A stretch of 64,000 bases of DNA from Trema orientale (Eukaryota; Streptophyta; Magnoliopsida; Rosales; Cannabaceae): assembly GCA_002914845.1 (NCBI GenBank), contig JXTC01000044.1, positions 708,300 through 772,299 of the forward strand. Direction: 5' to 3'. Below, in pieces: positions 36,434-46,745 of the stretch. Both the position numbers and the translations under genes were made by a program. Below the pieces are notes generated by a model. The model made no database searches. It was not told where the DNA came from and was given only the letters and a program-made list of their open reading frames with translations. Numbering within the stretch: the stretch's first letter is position 1; every line of letters begins with the position of its first letter.

Positions 36434-37064
36434 AGCAATGTCAAATGAACCGTGGCACGAGTTCGACCTGTGGAAAGTAAACCCACTCGTGTTTCGTATC
36501 ATGCTTGGTAAGTAGGACCTACTAAAACATCGTGTTATATTCATGCTAGTCCAAACTCAAAGATTTTAGGCTCGACACAACCCATAGGCAGCACATCTCA
36601 TGCTCGGGCTCGTGCTTGTATTAAGCTCATTTAGTGATAGGCACAGTAAACCCAAATTAGAATTAATTGTCAATTTCTAATCGTCAACTAATACATATTC
36701 CTACAAAAGAACAAAGTCTATTAATATTAGTAAGTGTGAGACTTAGCACTAATTTTCATTTAGCAATTATTCCTTTCTAATAATAATTAATAGTACAATT
36801 TATCATCATGTTATTAATTTTAAAGCAATCATTTAATATCTTAAATAAAAATAAAATATTTTTTAAGTATCTAGTATCTTGCTTTTCATAATTTATGGGT
36901 CGTATCATGTTCCTGCCGTGCTCGTGCTGTGCTGGCTCATAATGCCTAAAAATATGAGTCCAGCATAGCACAATACCTTGTGTTATACTTGGCATGATCC
37001 AATGTCATCTTGCTCTATGGCGTGCTATCGTACCTAATGGATGGCCGCCCATTTGACATATCTA
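36434..37064. mobile_element. hAT-like remnant with 7/8 TSD
   Basis: Ends are AGCAATGTCAAATG at the left and CATTTGACATATCTA at the right, matching the TAGnnATGTCAA-like ends of many plant hAT elements. Flanking GATACTCA (36426-36433) and GATACTCT (37065-37072) match at 7 of 8 bases, the hAT TSD length. The interior has the GCACGAG/CTCGTGC-rich text common in such elements. It has no coding capacity. Confidence 0.65.
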
Positions 37065-37709
37065 GATACTCTTAGTAGCTAACTGAAACTAAAAGAATAC
37101 TTATTTATGATTTTCTTCCATTGCTACACTTTTTTTTCCCCCTTAATGTTTTAAGTATTAAAAAAGAAAGGGTAATTGGCAGCAAAAATCTCTAACTTTT
37201 AGCGCCTTTGGCATTTATGTTCCCAACTTTTAAAATTCTGGCATTTAAATCCTCAACCTCTCATTTAACTTGTATCGTTAGTCCTTGCCTCATTTCCATT
37301 CCTCTTCTACGTTAAATATTCATGTGTTATGCAGCTCACCCATTTGAGTGGGGTATTCAAGAGAAAAAAGCTACATCACTTCTTTTATCAGTTCTCCTGC
37401 CAACATTCCCTTCCATTTTGGTTCTAAAATCTTATTCTCTTAGTTTTGCATAGACAAACACATAAGAGATTAACTTAATTAGGTAGTCCACTATATTCCT
37501 AGATCGTGGAACCATCATTTTTTCCCTAAAAAATGCACCTGTAATATTATTAACACGTGTTTAATATTGCTGAAAAAAAATATGCAGTACAAATAAGCCT
37601 TTGAAAGGATCCATGAGATTGTTAGAAAACAAGCAATAAACCAAAAAATAATCTCTTTTTTTTTTTTTGGGCTGTTTAATACAATCTAAGCAAAAAAGAG
37701 AACTAAAAG

Positions 37710-39312
37710 GTGAAAATTAGGCCTTGTACGATATTTTTAGAAATTTTTTTGAAAAATACAATGGGCTATTCTTTCTGTAGATTTGATACAGTTTTATTAG
37801 AAAAATGTCATTTTTTATAATAGTAACTAATAACAGATAACTAGTTTTCAGAAACTGGTAATTAGCACCCAAAGAACAAAATCGAATAAAATAATTTTAT
37901 TGGTTGAATATTAATGTTAATAACATTAGAAATTATATGCACTCATTAAACTATTAGAGTAATGGTATTTTAAAGTTTATTCTACTCAATTTTTTTAAAA
38001 GGAAATTCTACTCAACTTGTTATTTTCTAATTTTGATTTTGAAAGTTTTCTTTTTTCCAGGATTATGTATATCATTTCACTTTGCCCCTTAACTATGAAA
38101 AGTTACATCAGCGCCCAAAAGTATAAAAATAGTCATTCCGTCCGTTAAATTGTCCACAAAAGACATATTCTGGCACATGGTCATCTAATTTGAAGGATAA
38201 CTTCGTATTTAGTAAATTAAAAACATAAATAGAAAAATTGAATATTAAAAAAATATTAAATAAAGAAAGAAAAAAAGCTAGTATATAACTAATAACTAGT
38301 AAACAGTTCTCAGAAACCAGTAACTAGTAACATTTAAAAATCGTATTTTTCTAAAGTTTTTTTAAAAGTGATATTTTTCTAATAATTTTATTTCCTACTT
38401 TATTACTCTGAAAGATGCCAATGCAATGAGTTTGTGTCTAATCATATATACATTGATCGATATATAGATTTCATGTAATATAATGCTGCGATACTTCATA
38501 ATTAAAGGTAAGGATCCCTGAGCTTTAAATTGTCATAATATTAATTAGTCTTTAAACTACTCATTTTTGCTATACATCATGTTTGATTCTTAACAGAAAA
38601 AAAAATATAAAAAAGACACTTTGGCCTTTTTAGTATGATTGTTTTCAAGAAAATATCCCATTTCAAGTAAATTTAAACAACATTCTTATCTAATTTGCAA
38701 CTAATTTTTATTCAATTAATTGTTTTTAAATTGCCTTAGTACATGCTCCAGTCTCTTTGTGTAGTGCTAGCCTACACTCGATGTTTCTTTCCGGTTACTC
38801 CGTTCCGATATCGCCGTATCTTCAACAAGTCCTCAGCCAGGATCTGAACGTGGGGTCCATGCTGGTGACCGTCAGGATTGCCGGGAAAGTGAAGTGGAAG
38901 GTTGGTTCTTGGGTTTCCGGCAAGTATCACCTGGACGTTAACTGTCCGGCTTATCTCCGGTTCGGAAACCCTACCGGAGGTATTCCTGTGGGCCCTGCCT
39001 TAAAGCTTCAGTTGCTGCAGAGTTGTCATGTGGAAACGGCTCTTGGTTCTTGAATTTAAGTTACTTTTTTTCATTATTTCTCTCTAATTTTACGTTTTAT
39101 GTTTTATTGTTTTTTTTTTTTTAAAGAAAAGAATGTAACAGACTCTTTTCTTGTTGGATTTTTATTTAGCTACAAAATTATAGCAAATTTACTAATTGAA
39201 TAATATTTTTCTGGCTTTATTTGATATTTCCATACAGAAATTGAAAAAAAAAATGACCTTTGTATTTTTGTAATTCTTTTTGGTTTTTTATCGGCGAAAG
39301 TGTTAGAAACCC
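37710..39312. mobile_element. Nested Pack-type element carrying an NHL gene fragment
   Basis: The left end GTGAAAATTAGGCCTTGTAC and right end GTTAGAAACCC correspond to those of the 395-bp MITE at 11072-11466, and the left half has the same AACTAGTTTTCAGAAACTGG-type repeats (37820-37860, 38285-38340). Flanking AACTAAAAG (37701-37709) and AACTAAAAC (39313-39321) match at 8 of 9. Between the two arms lies the NHL gene fragment (38781-39053). This is the layout of a Pack-MULE: TIRs of a non-autonomous family with a host gene piece between them. Confidence 0.75.
38781..39053 (+). pseudogene. NDR1/HIN1-like (LEA_2) C-terminal fragment, captured
   Basis: A 90-residue frame ending at a normal stop encodes only the C-terminal part of an NHL / LEA hydroxyproline-rich glycoprotein: VRIAGKVKWKVGSW, SGKYHLDVNCPAY and a final LQSCHVETALGS. 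Full members are about 200-260 aa and start with a cytoplasmic tail and a membrane helix, both missing here. The base composition (C/G-rich codons) stands out from the AT-rich surroundings. NHL proteins are plasma-membrane proteins linked to defence; this fragment cannot be anchored. It sits inside a TIR element, so I read it as a captured piece, not a gene. Confidence 0.7.
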
Positions 39313-39555
39313 AACTAAAACCACGCAAAAGATGAACAAATTCAACCAAAAGGAAACAAATAGAAGAGAAAAAATTGACATAGCAAAGAAACAAAATTCA
39401 TATACAAACGTAAAAAAAAAGACCAAAACAAAGTTAAAAACTAACAATGAAAAGTGACAAAATCGATGGCTCCACTAATATGTATTGTTCTATATTAATT
39501 AAACGACCAAAAAAAAATCCTTACCAACAAATCGATTGGAGCTCTTCCATTCTAC

Positions 39556-40990
39556 TTTTTTTTTTTTTTTTTTGATTAGAAAGAGTCTTCATTGAAAAAG
39601 GAGCAACAACTCACAAGAAAATAAACACAAAGGGAGCAGTGGCCTAAAAAGGTAACTGCAGATCCATATCAAACAAAGAAAATGGTAAAATGTTACAATT
39701 AATATAACCCAGGATGTTGTAGTTTGAGCACCACTTTGCTAAGTTGTGGGCTCTCAAATTGGCCATCTTGGGAACCAGTGAAACATCCCACATGTCTATC
39801 CTTTTAATCATCTTACAGCTATCCAAGATTAGAGAGTAAACATCCTGACCAAGAAGGTCCGTTGGTCCCTTTAATCTGTTAAAGACAAGAGCACAATTAC
39901 CTTCAAATATAACAAAATTATAGCCCATGTCAACTGCAACTTTGATACCATGAAGTAGAGTAGCAGCTTCTGCTACAGCTGGATCTGTAAAATGGACTAT
40001 GCTTGAGAGGGTTGTCACCAGAGAGCCTCTATTATCTCTCACTAAAACAGAGGTTATAGAATTTGAGTCTCTAATGCATACATCTGTGTTTATCTTTAGC
40101 CATCCCAAGTGTGGGGATGACTAGCCTATCGTCTTACAGACTGTATTGCTTGATTCAGTCCACGTATTGACGAATTTCGCATAACTTTCCATGATTAGCT
40201 TATTTACTTCAAAAACATCAAACAAACTAGCTTCAAATATATATCTATTTTATCTTCTCCAGATTTGATCTACTAAGCACAAAGTATACAAGAGTAACTT
40301 ATAATTGGCCTCTCCCCCATGATTGCCCAAAATGAAATGTAAGAAGTCATTGTATGATTGGAGTTAGAAGTTAGCCACTCTCAAAATCTAAGGTGACATA
40401 AACCACAAAGGTTAGGTCACAGAGCAGATGAGGAACATGTGGACAGTTGTTTTTGATTCGGTCTTGCATAAGGGGTAAGTTATAGACTCTAATTCTATAC
40501 GTTGTGCCAAAGTTACTTTAACTGGCATAATATTTTACAGGAGGTTCCACCACATCAGCTTATGTCTTTGGTAGATTCTAGAGTGCCAAATTTTCTTGAA
40601 CAATAGACATTCAGATGGACTTATTGTAAACCTCCGGCTTTGGTCAAGGATGTAGGCTGATTTCACTGAGAAAATGTTATTTTTGGATTCAATCCAGCCC
40701 TAATCATCTCGAGTTTGTCGGATAGATAAACGGATTTGGAGTATAAGCCTGACATCTACTACCGAGAAAGCCCTTTTAAGCTTTTGGACATTCCAAACAT
40801 GACTAGGGAAAATGAAATCTGCAACCCAGGAGAAGCCGGGTACTGGGAAACACGTTGGGGTTGGCCGAAATGTAGGATGTTTAGGCACCCATCTAAGAAG
40901 AGTAGAGATGACAAGGGTTCTAGAGAAAAAAGGAACCTTAACTTTTGGGTCTCCAATTTTTTTTTTCCTTTGAAGCCATTAACATTTTAG
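39556..40990 (-). pseudogene. LINE non-LTR retrotransposon 3' remnant (zf-RVT and RNase H)
   Basis: Read on -, the sequence from about 40930 downward contains broken pieces of the LINE zinc-binding region (WNVQKLKRAFS, LILQIRLSIRQTRDD), then a 154-residue open RNase H domain at 40108-39644 (GWLKINTDVCIRDS, VAEAATLLHGIKVAVDMG, VIFEGNC, RAHNLAKWCSN). The usual Asp of FEGD is Asn here. The remnant ends at a poly-A tail, seen as the T run 39556-39573 on +. The reverse transcriptase is missing, as in 5'-truncated LINE insertions. Confidence 0.8.
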
Positions 40991-41858
40991 AAGATATTGG
41001 ATTTTTATTATTATTTTTGAATAGAGTCAGCTCAATAACACGTGATCATTTAACGTAGAAAATGAACAAACATTAGGCAGGGACTAATGGGTGCAAGTCA
41101 AATGGGAGGTTGGGGATTTAAATGCTAAAAAATAAAGATTAGGGACATAAATATCAAAGGAGCTAAAGCTTGGAAAATTTTACTGCCAATTACCCAAAAA
41201 AAATAATGAAAAGAAAAAGAAGCAGCCAAGAGGGGGAAAAAACGTTCAAGACCTACAATCGACCACATTAAACTTTTCCGTAATGAATTATTAGAAAAAG
41301 AAAATAAAAAGTAAGATCATACTTTTTCGAAGAACATTCCAAAAATCGTATATTACATAATTTCTCATTTAAGATAATCATTTATTAATGTTAAATATTT
41401 TGTTTTAGATAGCATTTATAATGTCCCTTAAAAATGAGCAATTACAATTACAATGGCTTCAAAGGAAGGCTCATATAACATACATGATCGAAAAAAGTGA
41501 GCATTATGGAAACATAATCAGACAGAGTGAGCATTATGAAAACTAGTCAAGCTCCAACTGGTTGATGTTGTCTAAGTTTGACCAGGGTCGGATCAGTTGA
41601 AAAGGAGACTGTAGGGGAAATTATAAAACAAATGAGGAGGAAACCTGAGCTGATTCAAGAACTTGGACTAATCCTTTTATATGATCCTACAGGTCCAAAT
41701 TTTATTTTTCTATTTATGTGAGACTACAAATATCGCGACCTAGAAGCCATAGTTGTAAGTTTTAGTAATTTTAAATGAAAATATAACTTAGGGTCATACT
41801 AGAAGAAATGTTCTATAAACTTATTCATCTGAAAATATATCCATTAGAATTTAAGAAA

Positions 41859-42218
41859 GGGTGAACTACAAAAAAATATCTTGAAATTTGAATATTCTGC
41901 AATTTAAACCGTGAAGTTTGGACTTTGCAAAATAATACCATGAGATTAAGAATTTTAGAAAATTAATACCCGAGACTGACACCAATTTTAGTAATGAAAA
42001 AATAATAATATCCTCCATTAAAACTAGATTAGTCCTTATTATTCTCCTTAATTTGAGAATATTATTATCTTTTATTAGTTAAAGTTATTCAAAAAATCAA
42101 CTCATGATATTAATTTTCAGAAATTCTTAATCTCAAGATATTATTTTGCAGAATCTAAACTTTATAGTTTAAATTACAAAATACCTAAAGCTTAAGATAT
42201 TTTTTTTGCAGATTACCC
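41859..42218. mobile_element. 360-bp MULE MITE with perfect 9-bp TSD
   Basis: The ends begin GGGTGAAC and end GATTACCC, with arms of about 115 bases that share CTnCAAAAAAATATCTT, AATTTAAAC, AAGTTT, TGCAAAATAATA and GAGATTAAGAATTT. Identical 9-mers TTTAAGAAA flank it at 41850-41858 and 42219-42227. It is nearly all hairpin and has no coding capacity. Confidence 0.9.
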
Positions 42219-43213
42219 TTTAAGAAAAATCTAATTAGTTTATCTGGAATCTTAGTTGAAAAATCCTTCATTTACCTTTATATGTAGAGACCAAAGTCCA
42301 AATATTGTTTCCAAAATAATAAAGGGAAAATGACACCTAGTACGATCTTTTCAAAAGATATACCAAAAATACGGTGAGTTGAATTCAATTATTTTCGTAC
42401 GGTTTTGGAAAAAAAAGAATCACTGCACCGGCACGCTAATTCCTCTTCTATCTTATACTTGCTTCTTCTACTTACTCTCAATTCCCTTCTAATCTATTCT
42501 TCTCCTTTGACTCAATCTCAACTCTAGAATTCACATCATCGGATCCAATACCAACAGGTCCGATGTGCCACCGTAGCGAATGAAGAGCTGAACTTAAAGC
42601 TTACGATGGAGGAAGGCGTCGACTACCAGGAAGAAAAAACGGCATTTTTAGAAAGTAAAAGATGAACAGTGATAAGTTTGTGGTGAAGGAAAGCTTAGAG
42701 AAGTTAGAAGTGGAATTTGGGGAATTGGGTTAAGCATTGATGGGCCATCGAGGTGGTCTAGGACAGACAATGGAGAAGAATCACCGGACTTTGTAAGAAG
42801 AAAATGGTTTAGAGGTAATGTTACTTTTGGAGTTTTTTTCTCTTTATTTTCTATACAGATTTCATCTATTAATTCAAATGAATTAGAAGCTCATGGTATT
42901 TTGATTTTGTTATTATCGTTTAGAGTATTGAAAATTATATTTTCATATACTAGGAAATTGGGTTGATTGGTTTTTAATGTTTCAAAAGTGTTTGACAAAA
43001 TGCATGAATTGGGTTTATTTCTTCTTTATTGGGTAGATTGGTTAATGCTTGGAAGATGTTTGACGAAATGTCTGACTTGGGTTTGTTTCCTCTTACAACT
43101 ACTCAAAACCAAACATTATTAATGGATCTATTGATAATTCAAAGAGACCATATGTGTAATCACCTGTGAAGATGGAAAATGTTAAGCACTCTTATGAGGT
43201 TTTGGAAAGAGTC

Positions 43214-43436
43214 NNNNNNNNNNNNNNNNNNNNNNNNNNNNNNNNNNNNNNNNNNNNNNNNNNNNNNNNNNNNNNNNNNNNNNNNNNNNNNNNNNNNNNN
43301 NNNNNNNNNNNNNNNNNNNNNNNNNNNNNNNNNNNNNNNNNNNNNNNNNNNNNNNNNNNNNNNNNNNNNNNNNNNNNNNNNNNNNNNNNNNNNNNNNNNN
43401 NNNNNNNNNNNNNNNNNNNNNNNNNNNNNNNNNNNN
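43214..43436. other. Assembly gap (223 N)
   Basis: All bases are N. The gap lies inside the 2.2-kb MULE, so any gene fragment it carried is partly unseen. Confidence 1.
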
Positions 43437-43689
43437 CTTTCGATTTGTCGAGGCTTATTTATTTTTCTAATGATGAATTAGTCTGTGAGGTATTTGCTTA
43501 ATTGTTTTAACCTGAGATGTATTGAAAATTGCGATTTTTTCTATTATTTTTGTTTCTTATTTGATATGCATATATTCATATATGCCATAATACACAAAAG
43601 TATTCGAAGTAGATAAGTGGTTGATGAAATTGTGTAAAATTATTAGAAATGGAATTGTTGCATACTAAATGCTTGATGAAATTACTCAG

Positions 43690-44373
43690 TGATAATTAAG
43701 TAGAAACCTTCGTGGTTTCCTGATTTACTTAGCTACATGGTATTCTGTAAAAAAGAAACTACAATGGTTTCCAGGAAACCTAGAAAGTTTCCTGTGATTT
43801 ACTTAGCTACAAGGCATTCTACTAAAAGAAATCGCAATAGTTTTTAGGAAACCTTTGTAGTTTTATGTGATTTACTTAGCTACATGGCATTCTACAAAAA
43901 GAAAACCACGATGATTTCTAGGAAACTTTCGTAGTTTCTTATGATTTATTTTTCTGTAAAAAAGAAACCACAATGGTTTCCAAAAAAAGTTTTTGGTTTC
44001 CTATGATTTACTTACGTACAAGATAAAGGAAACCAAACTTATTTCCAAGAAACCTTTATAGTTTCCTGTAATTTACTTATGTAGAGGATATTCTGCTAAT
44101 AGGAAACCAAATTGGTTTCTAGAAAACTTTTGTGGTTTCCTATGATTTACTTACGTATAGGATATTTGGCTAAAGGAAACCAAAATAGTTTCCAGGAAAC
44201 CTTTGTGCTTTCCTGTGATTTACTTACGTATAGGGCTTTCAGCTAAAGAAAACTAAACTGGTTTCCAGGAAACCTTTGCGGTTTCCTGTGATTTACTTAC
44301 TTACAGAACATTCCCCTAATAGGAAACCAAATTAAACCAAATTGGTTTCCAGGAAACCTTTGTGGTTTCCTGT
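43690..44373 (+). repeat. ~73-bp tandem array with the core GGTTTCCAGGAAACC
   Basis: About nine copies with a period near 73 bp (63-74). Each has GTGATTTACTTA, a variable spacer with CTACATGG or CGTATAGG, then GGAAACCAAATTGGTTTCC and AGGAAACCTTTGTGGTTTCC. The central GGTTTCCAGGAAACC is palindromic except for its middle base, and the flanking GGAAACC/GGTTTCC pairs make each unit a potential hairpin. Copies toward the right end are the most regular. Confidence 0.9.
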
Positions 44374-44543
44374 AAAAAAAAAAGATGACTTATTTACTAA
44401 AATGCCACTGTGTTTTCTAACTTTCAAAGTATTTAGAAAAATGCCATAAAAAAATCGTACGGATTTTTATTATTTTTGAAAAGTCGTAAATTTGGTATTA
44501 TTTTTTGAAAAATAAGTATAAGTGTCTAAAACCCAATAATAAA

Positions 44544-45294
44544 TTAGGCCCATAATATGTGTATACTTTAGTGTCCAAGTATAACCAACTAAAAATTCAA
44601 GCCATTGTCCAAGCAAGTCATTAGTTTTGAGAACCAAGTCTTGAAAAGTTTAATACGACCATTTATACAATAAGTCCTTACCTAAAATAAAAATACTCTG
44701 ATACATATAGTAGGCTATAATATTAAACTTGGCTAAATGATTAAACACGAAGAGTTGGAAGAAAAAGAGAACAGTGACGACTGCTACGTCAAAATTTGAT
44801 AACTGTTTAATAGAAGAGCCAATAGTGTAACATTATCAAAGTTATCAATATCATGTACTCTCTAAGTTGGATACTCTTAGCCAAAGTCGTATAAATCATT
44901 GTTAACTCATAATTTTTGAGGTATAAATATTAATATTGTTGTTTGTTAGCAAAAATAAACAAATAAATAAATAAATTCAAGAATTAATTATCCTATTGGT
45001 CAAGGATAGGCGAATATTAAGAATATCCCATTAGACATTACCATCAAATACGTAGAAAGTCAAAAAAGTGTATTTTCTTAATGGGTAACAAAGGGAAAAA
45101 AAACGAGTACTAAACATGAAAAAAAAAAAAAAAATTTATTAAAGTTAAACAGTAAAAACAGTTTCCTTATTCGTTTTTATTCTTACTTTCCTTTATTTGA
45201 CATTCTTCTAGCCCAAGTAAACAAATTCAATCTGAATTCTAATCATTCATCAAAACTAGCCGTTAATTAATTTTCCTTCCCCCAAAACCTACAC
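44544..45294. other. Upstream flank of the F-box gene
   Basis: AT-rich intergenic sequence with an AAATAAATAAATAAA stretch near 44957-44975 and an A run at 45118-45134. No gene is seen. The promoter of the next gene must lie in its right part. Confidence 0.5.
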
Positions 45295-45313
45295 CTATAT
45301 ATATATATATATA
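45295..45313 (+). promoter_or_regulatory. TATA-type core promoter of the F-box gene
   Basis: A TATATATATATATATA run lies 62-80 bases upstream of the ATG at 45375. A start site about 30 bases downstream would give a short leader, which suits an intronless gene. It is a positional inference; a TA microsatellite looks the same. Confidence 0.5.
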
Positions 45314-45374
45314 CCCTAACGCCTCCAACGTTGTTATCAACTACAAGCACAACTACTCAAGTTACTCGACAACA

Positions 45375-46136
45375 ATGGGTTCAACTTCAATAATGATCTC
45401 AAACAAGAGGCCGAGAACCAGAAGTCCAAACTGGTCGAGCCTCGACACTGATCTCTTGCTACTAATCCTCGACAACCTCTCTTTCAATGACATCCTTCGA
45501 TTCAAAGATGTCTGTTCTTCTTGGAATTTCGCCGCAAAATCTCGTTATCTCCTCGTCTCTTCTCCTCCATGGCTAATGCTTCCCGCCAGCCGAGATTCTA
45601 AACCACGAGGTGAATATCATCACCATCATGATCAAGGCGGCCGTGCTGCTGCAACTACTTCTTGCCAATTCTTTAGCCTGGCCAGGAAAGAGACTCACGA
45701 GTCCTGTGATGATTTTGCCGAGAATTTGTGCGTGGGATCTTCTCGTGGGTGGCTCGTGATTCTCGACAACAGAGCAAGCCCTCTTCTTCTCAACCACTTT
45801 TCTCGCCAAAAAATCGCGCTCCCACCGCTCAAAACGCTCAACCCGGAGATACCCGGTTGGGAAAAGGGAGATTACTTTGTCCAGAAGAGGTATATTTCTA
45901 AAGCCGCAGTCTTTTCTGACTCGTGTAGCAACACTTGGGTCGTCATCATCCATGGCTCTGTTTCTGAAAATCTCGCCTATTGTAACGTCCGAGACGAGTC
46001 GTGGAGAGGCTTGAACGGTGACCACTTGTCGTACTGCGATATTTTGAGCCACGAGGGTCGTTTGTACGCCTTGTCAAGTTCAAGCGCGGTTGAAGTTTGG
46101 GATTTTGATCAGGGTAATAGTGACTGTTATTATCAT

Positions 46137-46170
<34 letters not shown>

Positions 46171-46745
46171 TCAAATATGGTTCTAGTTTCCCCACTAAAC
46201 TCATGAACTTGGTGCCAGAGTCTCAACCTTGCCTTGGTTTAGATGGTGAGAAGTTCACGAAAGGCAAGTATTTTGGTCAGAGGTACTTGGTGGAATCAAT
46301 GGGGGAGTTCTTGCTAGTGACGAGGATTATAGGCCACTATGTCAACTCCCAGGGTGACCTGCTTGATGAGGGTGAGCTTCTCACCGACGAGGACGCACAC
46401 CCTTTGGTTTGTCCGTACAGAACGGTGGCGTTTCGTGTTCACAAGATGGAGTTGAGAAAAGGGGTTAATTGCATGAAGTGGGAGAAGGTGCAGGGTTTGG
46501 GGGGTCGGGTTCTGTTTCTTGGAGGGAACGAATCGTTTTCGAGTCGGGCTTTCCCGGGATCATCATGTGACAAAAACTCGATATGTTTCACCGATGATAA
46601 TTGGGATGATATGAACGTTGACTACTTGTATGGTGGTCATGACAATGGTGTGTACAGCTTGGAGACACAAGCTTTTAAGCCTTATTTTCAGTTTGATGAC
46701 GACAAGGTTGATCCGCCGCCGTTTTGGATAGTTCCTAGTTTGTAG
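45375..46745 (+). CDS. F-box protein with DUF295 (SKIP23/KIB-type) domain
   Basis: Single-exon gene, 456 aa. Residues about 19-55 form the F-box (WSSLDTDLLLLILDNL, DILRFKDVCSSWNFAAKS), which binds SKP1 in an SCF ubiquitin ligase. The rest is the DUF295 beta-propeller-like region: SSRGWLVILD, a YCDILSHEGRLYAL block, and a C-terminal NSICFTDDNWDD, GVYSLET, and FWIVPSL as usual for this family. Residues 255-265 are a run of 11 Asn encoded by (AAC)11 at 46137-46169, a likely length-variable site; a four-His run lies near residue 82. Members such as the KIB1 group act in hormone or light signalling, but the target here is unknown. The frame is intact and the codon use is normal. Confidence 0.9.

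Larger units (their letters stand above)
37170..41195. mobile_element. 4-kb MULE-like TIR element
   Basis: About 170 bases at each end are inverted copies: 37170-37345 and 41024-41195. They share GGGTAATTGGCAG at the tip, then ATTTATGT, GCATTTAAATC, CAACCTC and CTACGTTAAAT in order. The 9 bases outside are A-rich (AAAAAGAAA and AAAAAAAAT, 7/9), so the TSD is weak. The interior holds a nested TIR element with a captured gene fragment (37710-39312) and a LINE remnant (39556-40990), but no transposase. Confidence 0.8.
42324..44534. mobile_element. 2.2-kb non-autonomous MULE with perfect 9-bp TSD and palindromic array
   Basis: Tips are GGGAAAATGACAC and GTGTCTAAAACCC. The arms share GACACnTA, TTTTCAAAA, ATACCAAA and CGTACG in order. 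Identical 9-mers AATAATAAA lie at 42315-42323 and 44535-44543. Inside are a leader-like stretch, a tandemly duplicated about 68-bp text (about 42957-43085) that reads AWKMFDEMSDLGL in one frame, an N gap, and a 73-bp tandem array. There is no transposase, so it needs one in trans. Confidence 0.9.

Noticed and set aside
40736-40990. 84-codon frame on + with a plausible composition
   Set aside because: It is opposite the LINE zinc-binding region on -, which explains the sequence better.
45573-46052. 159-codon antisense frame inside the F-box gene
   Set aside because: It is the complement of a strongly supported coding frame; no independent signal.
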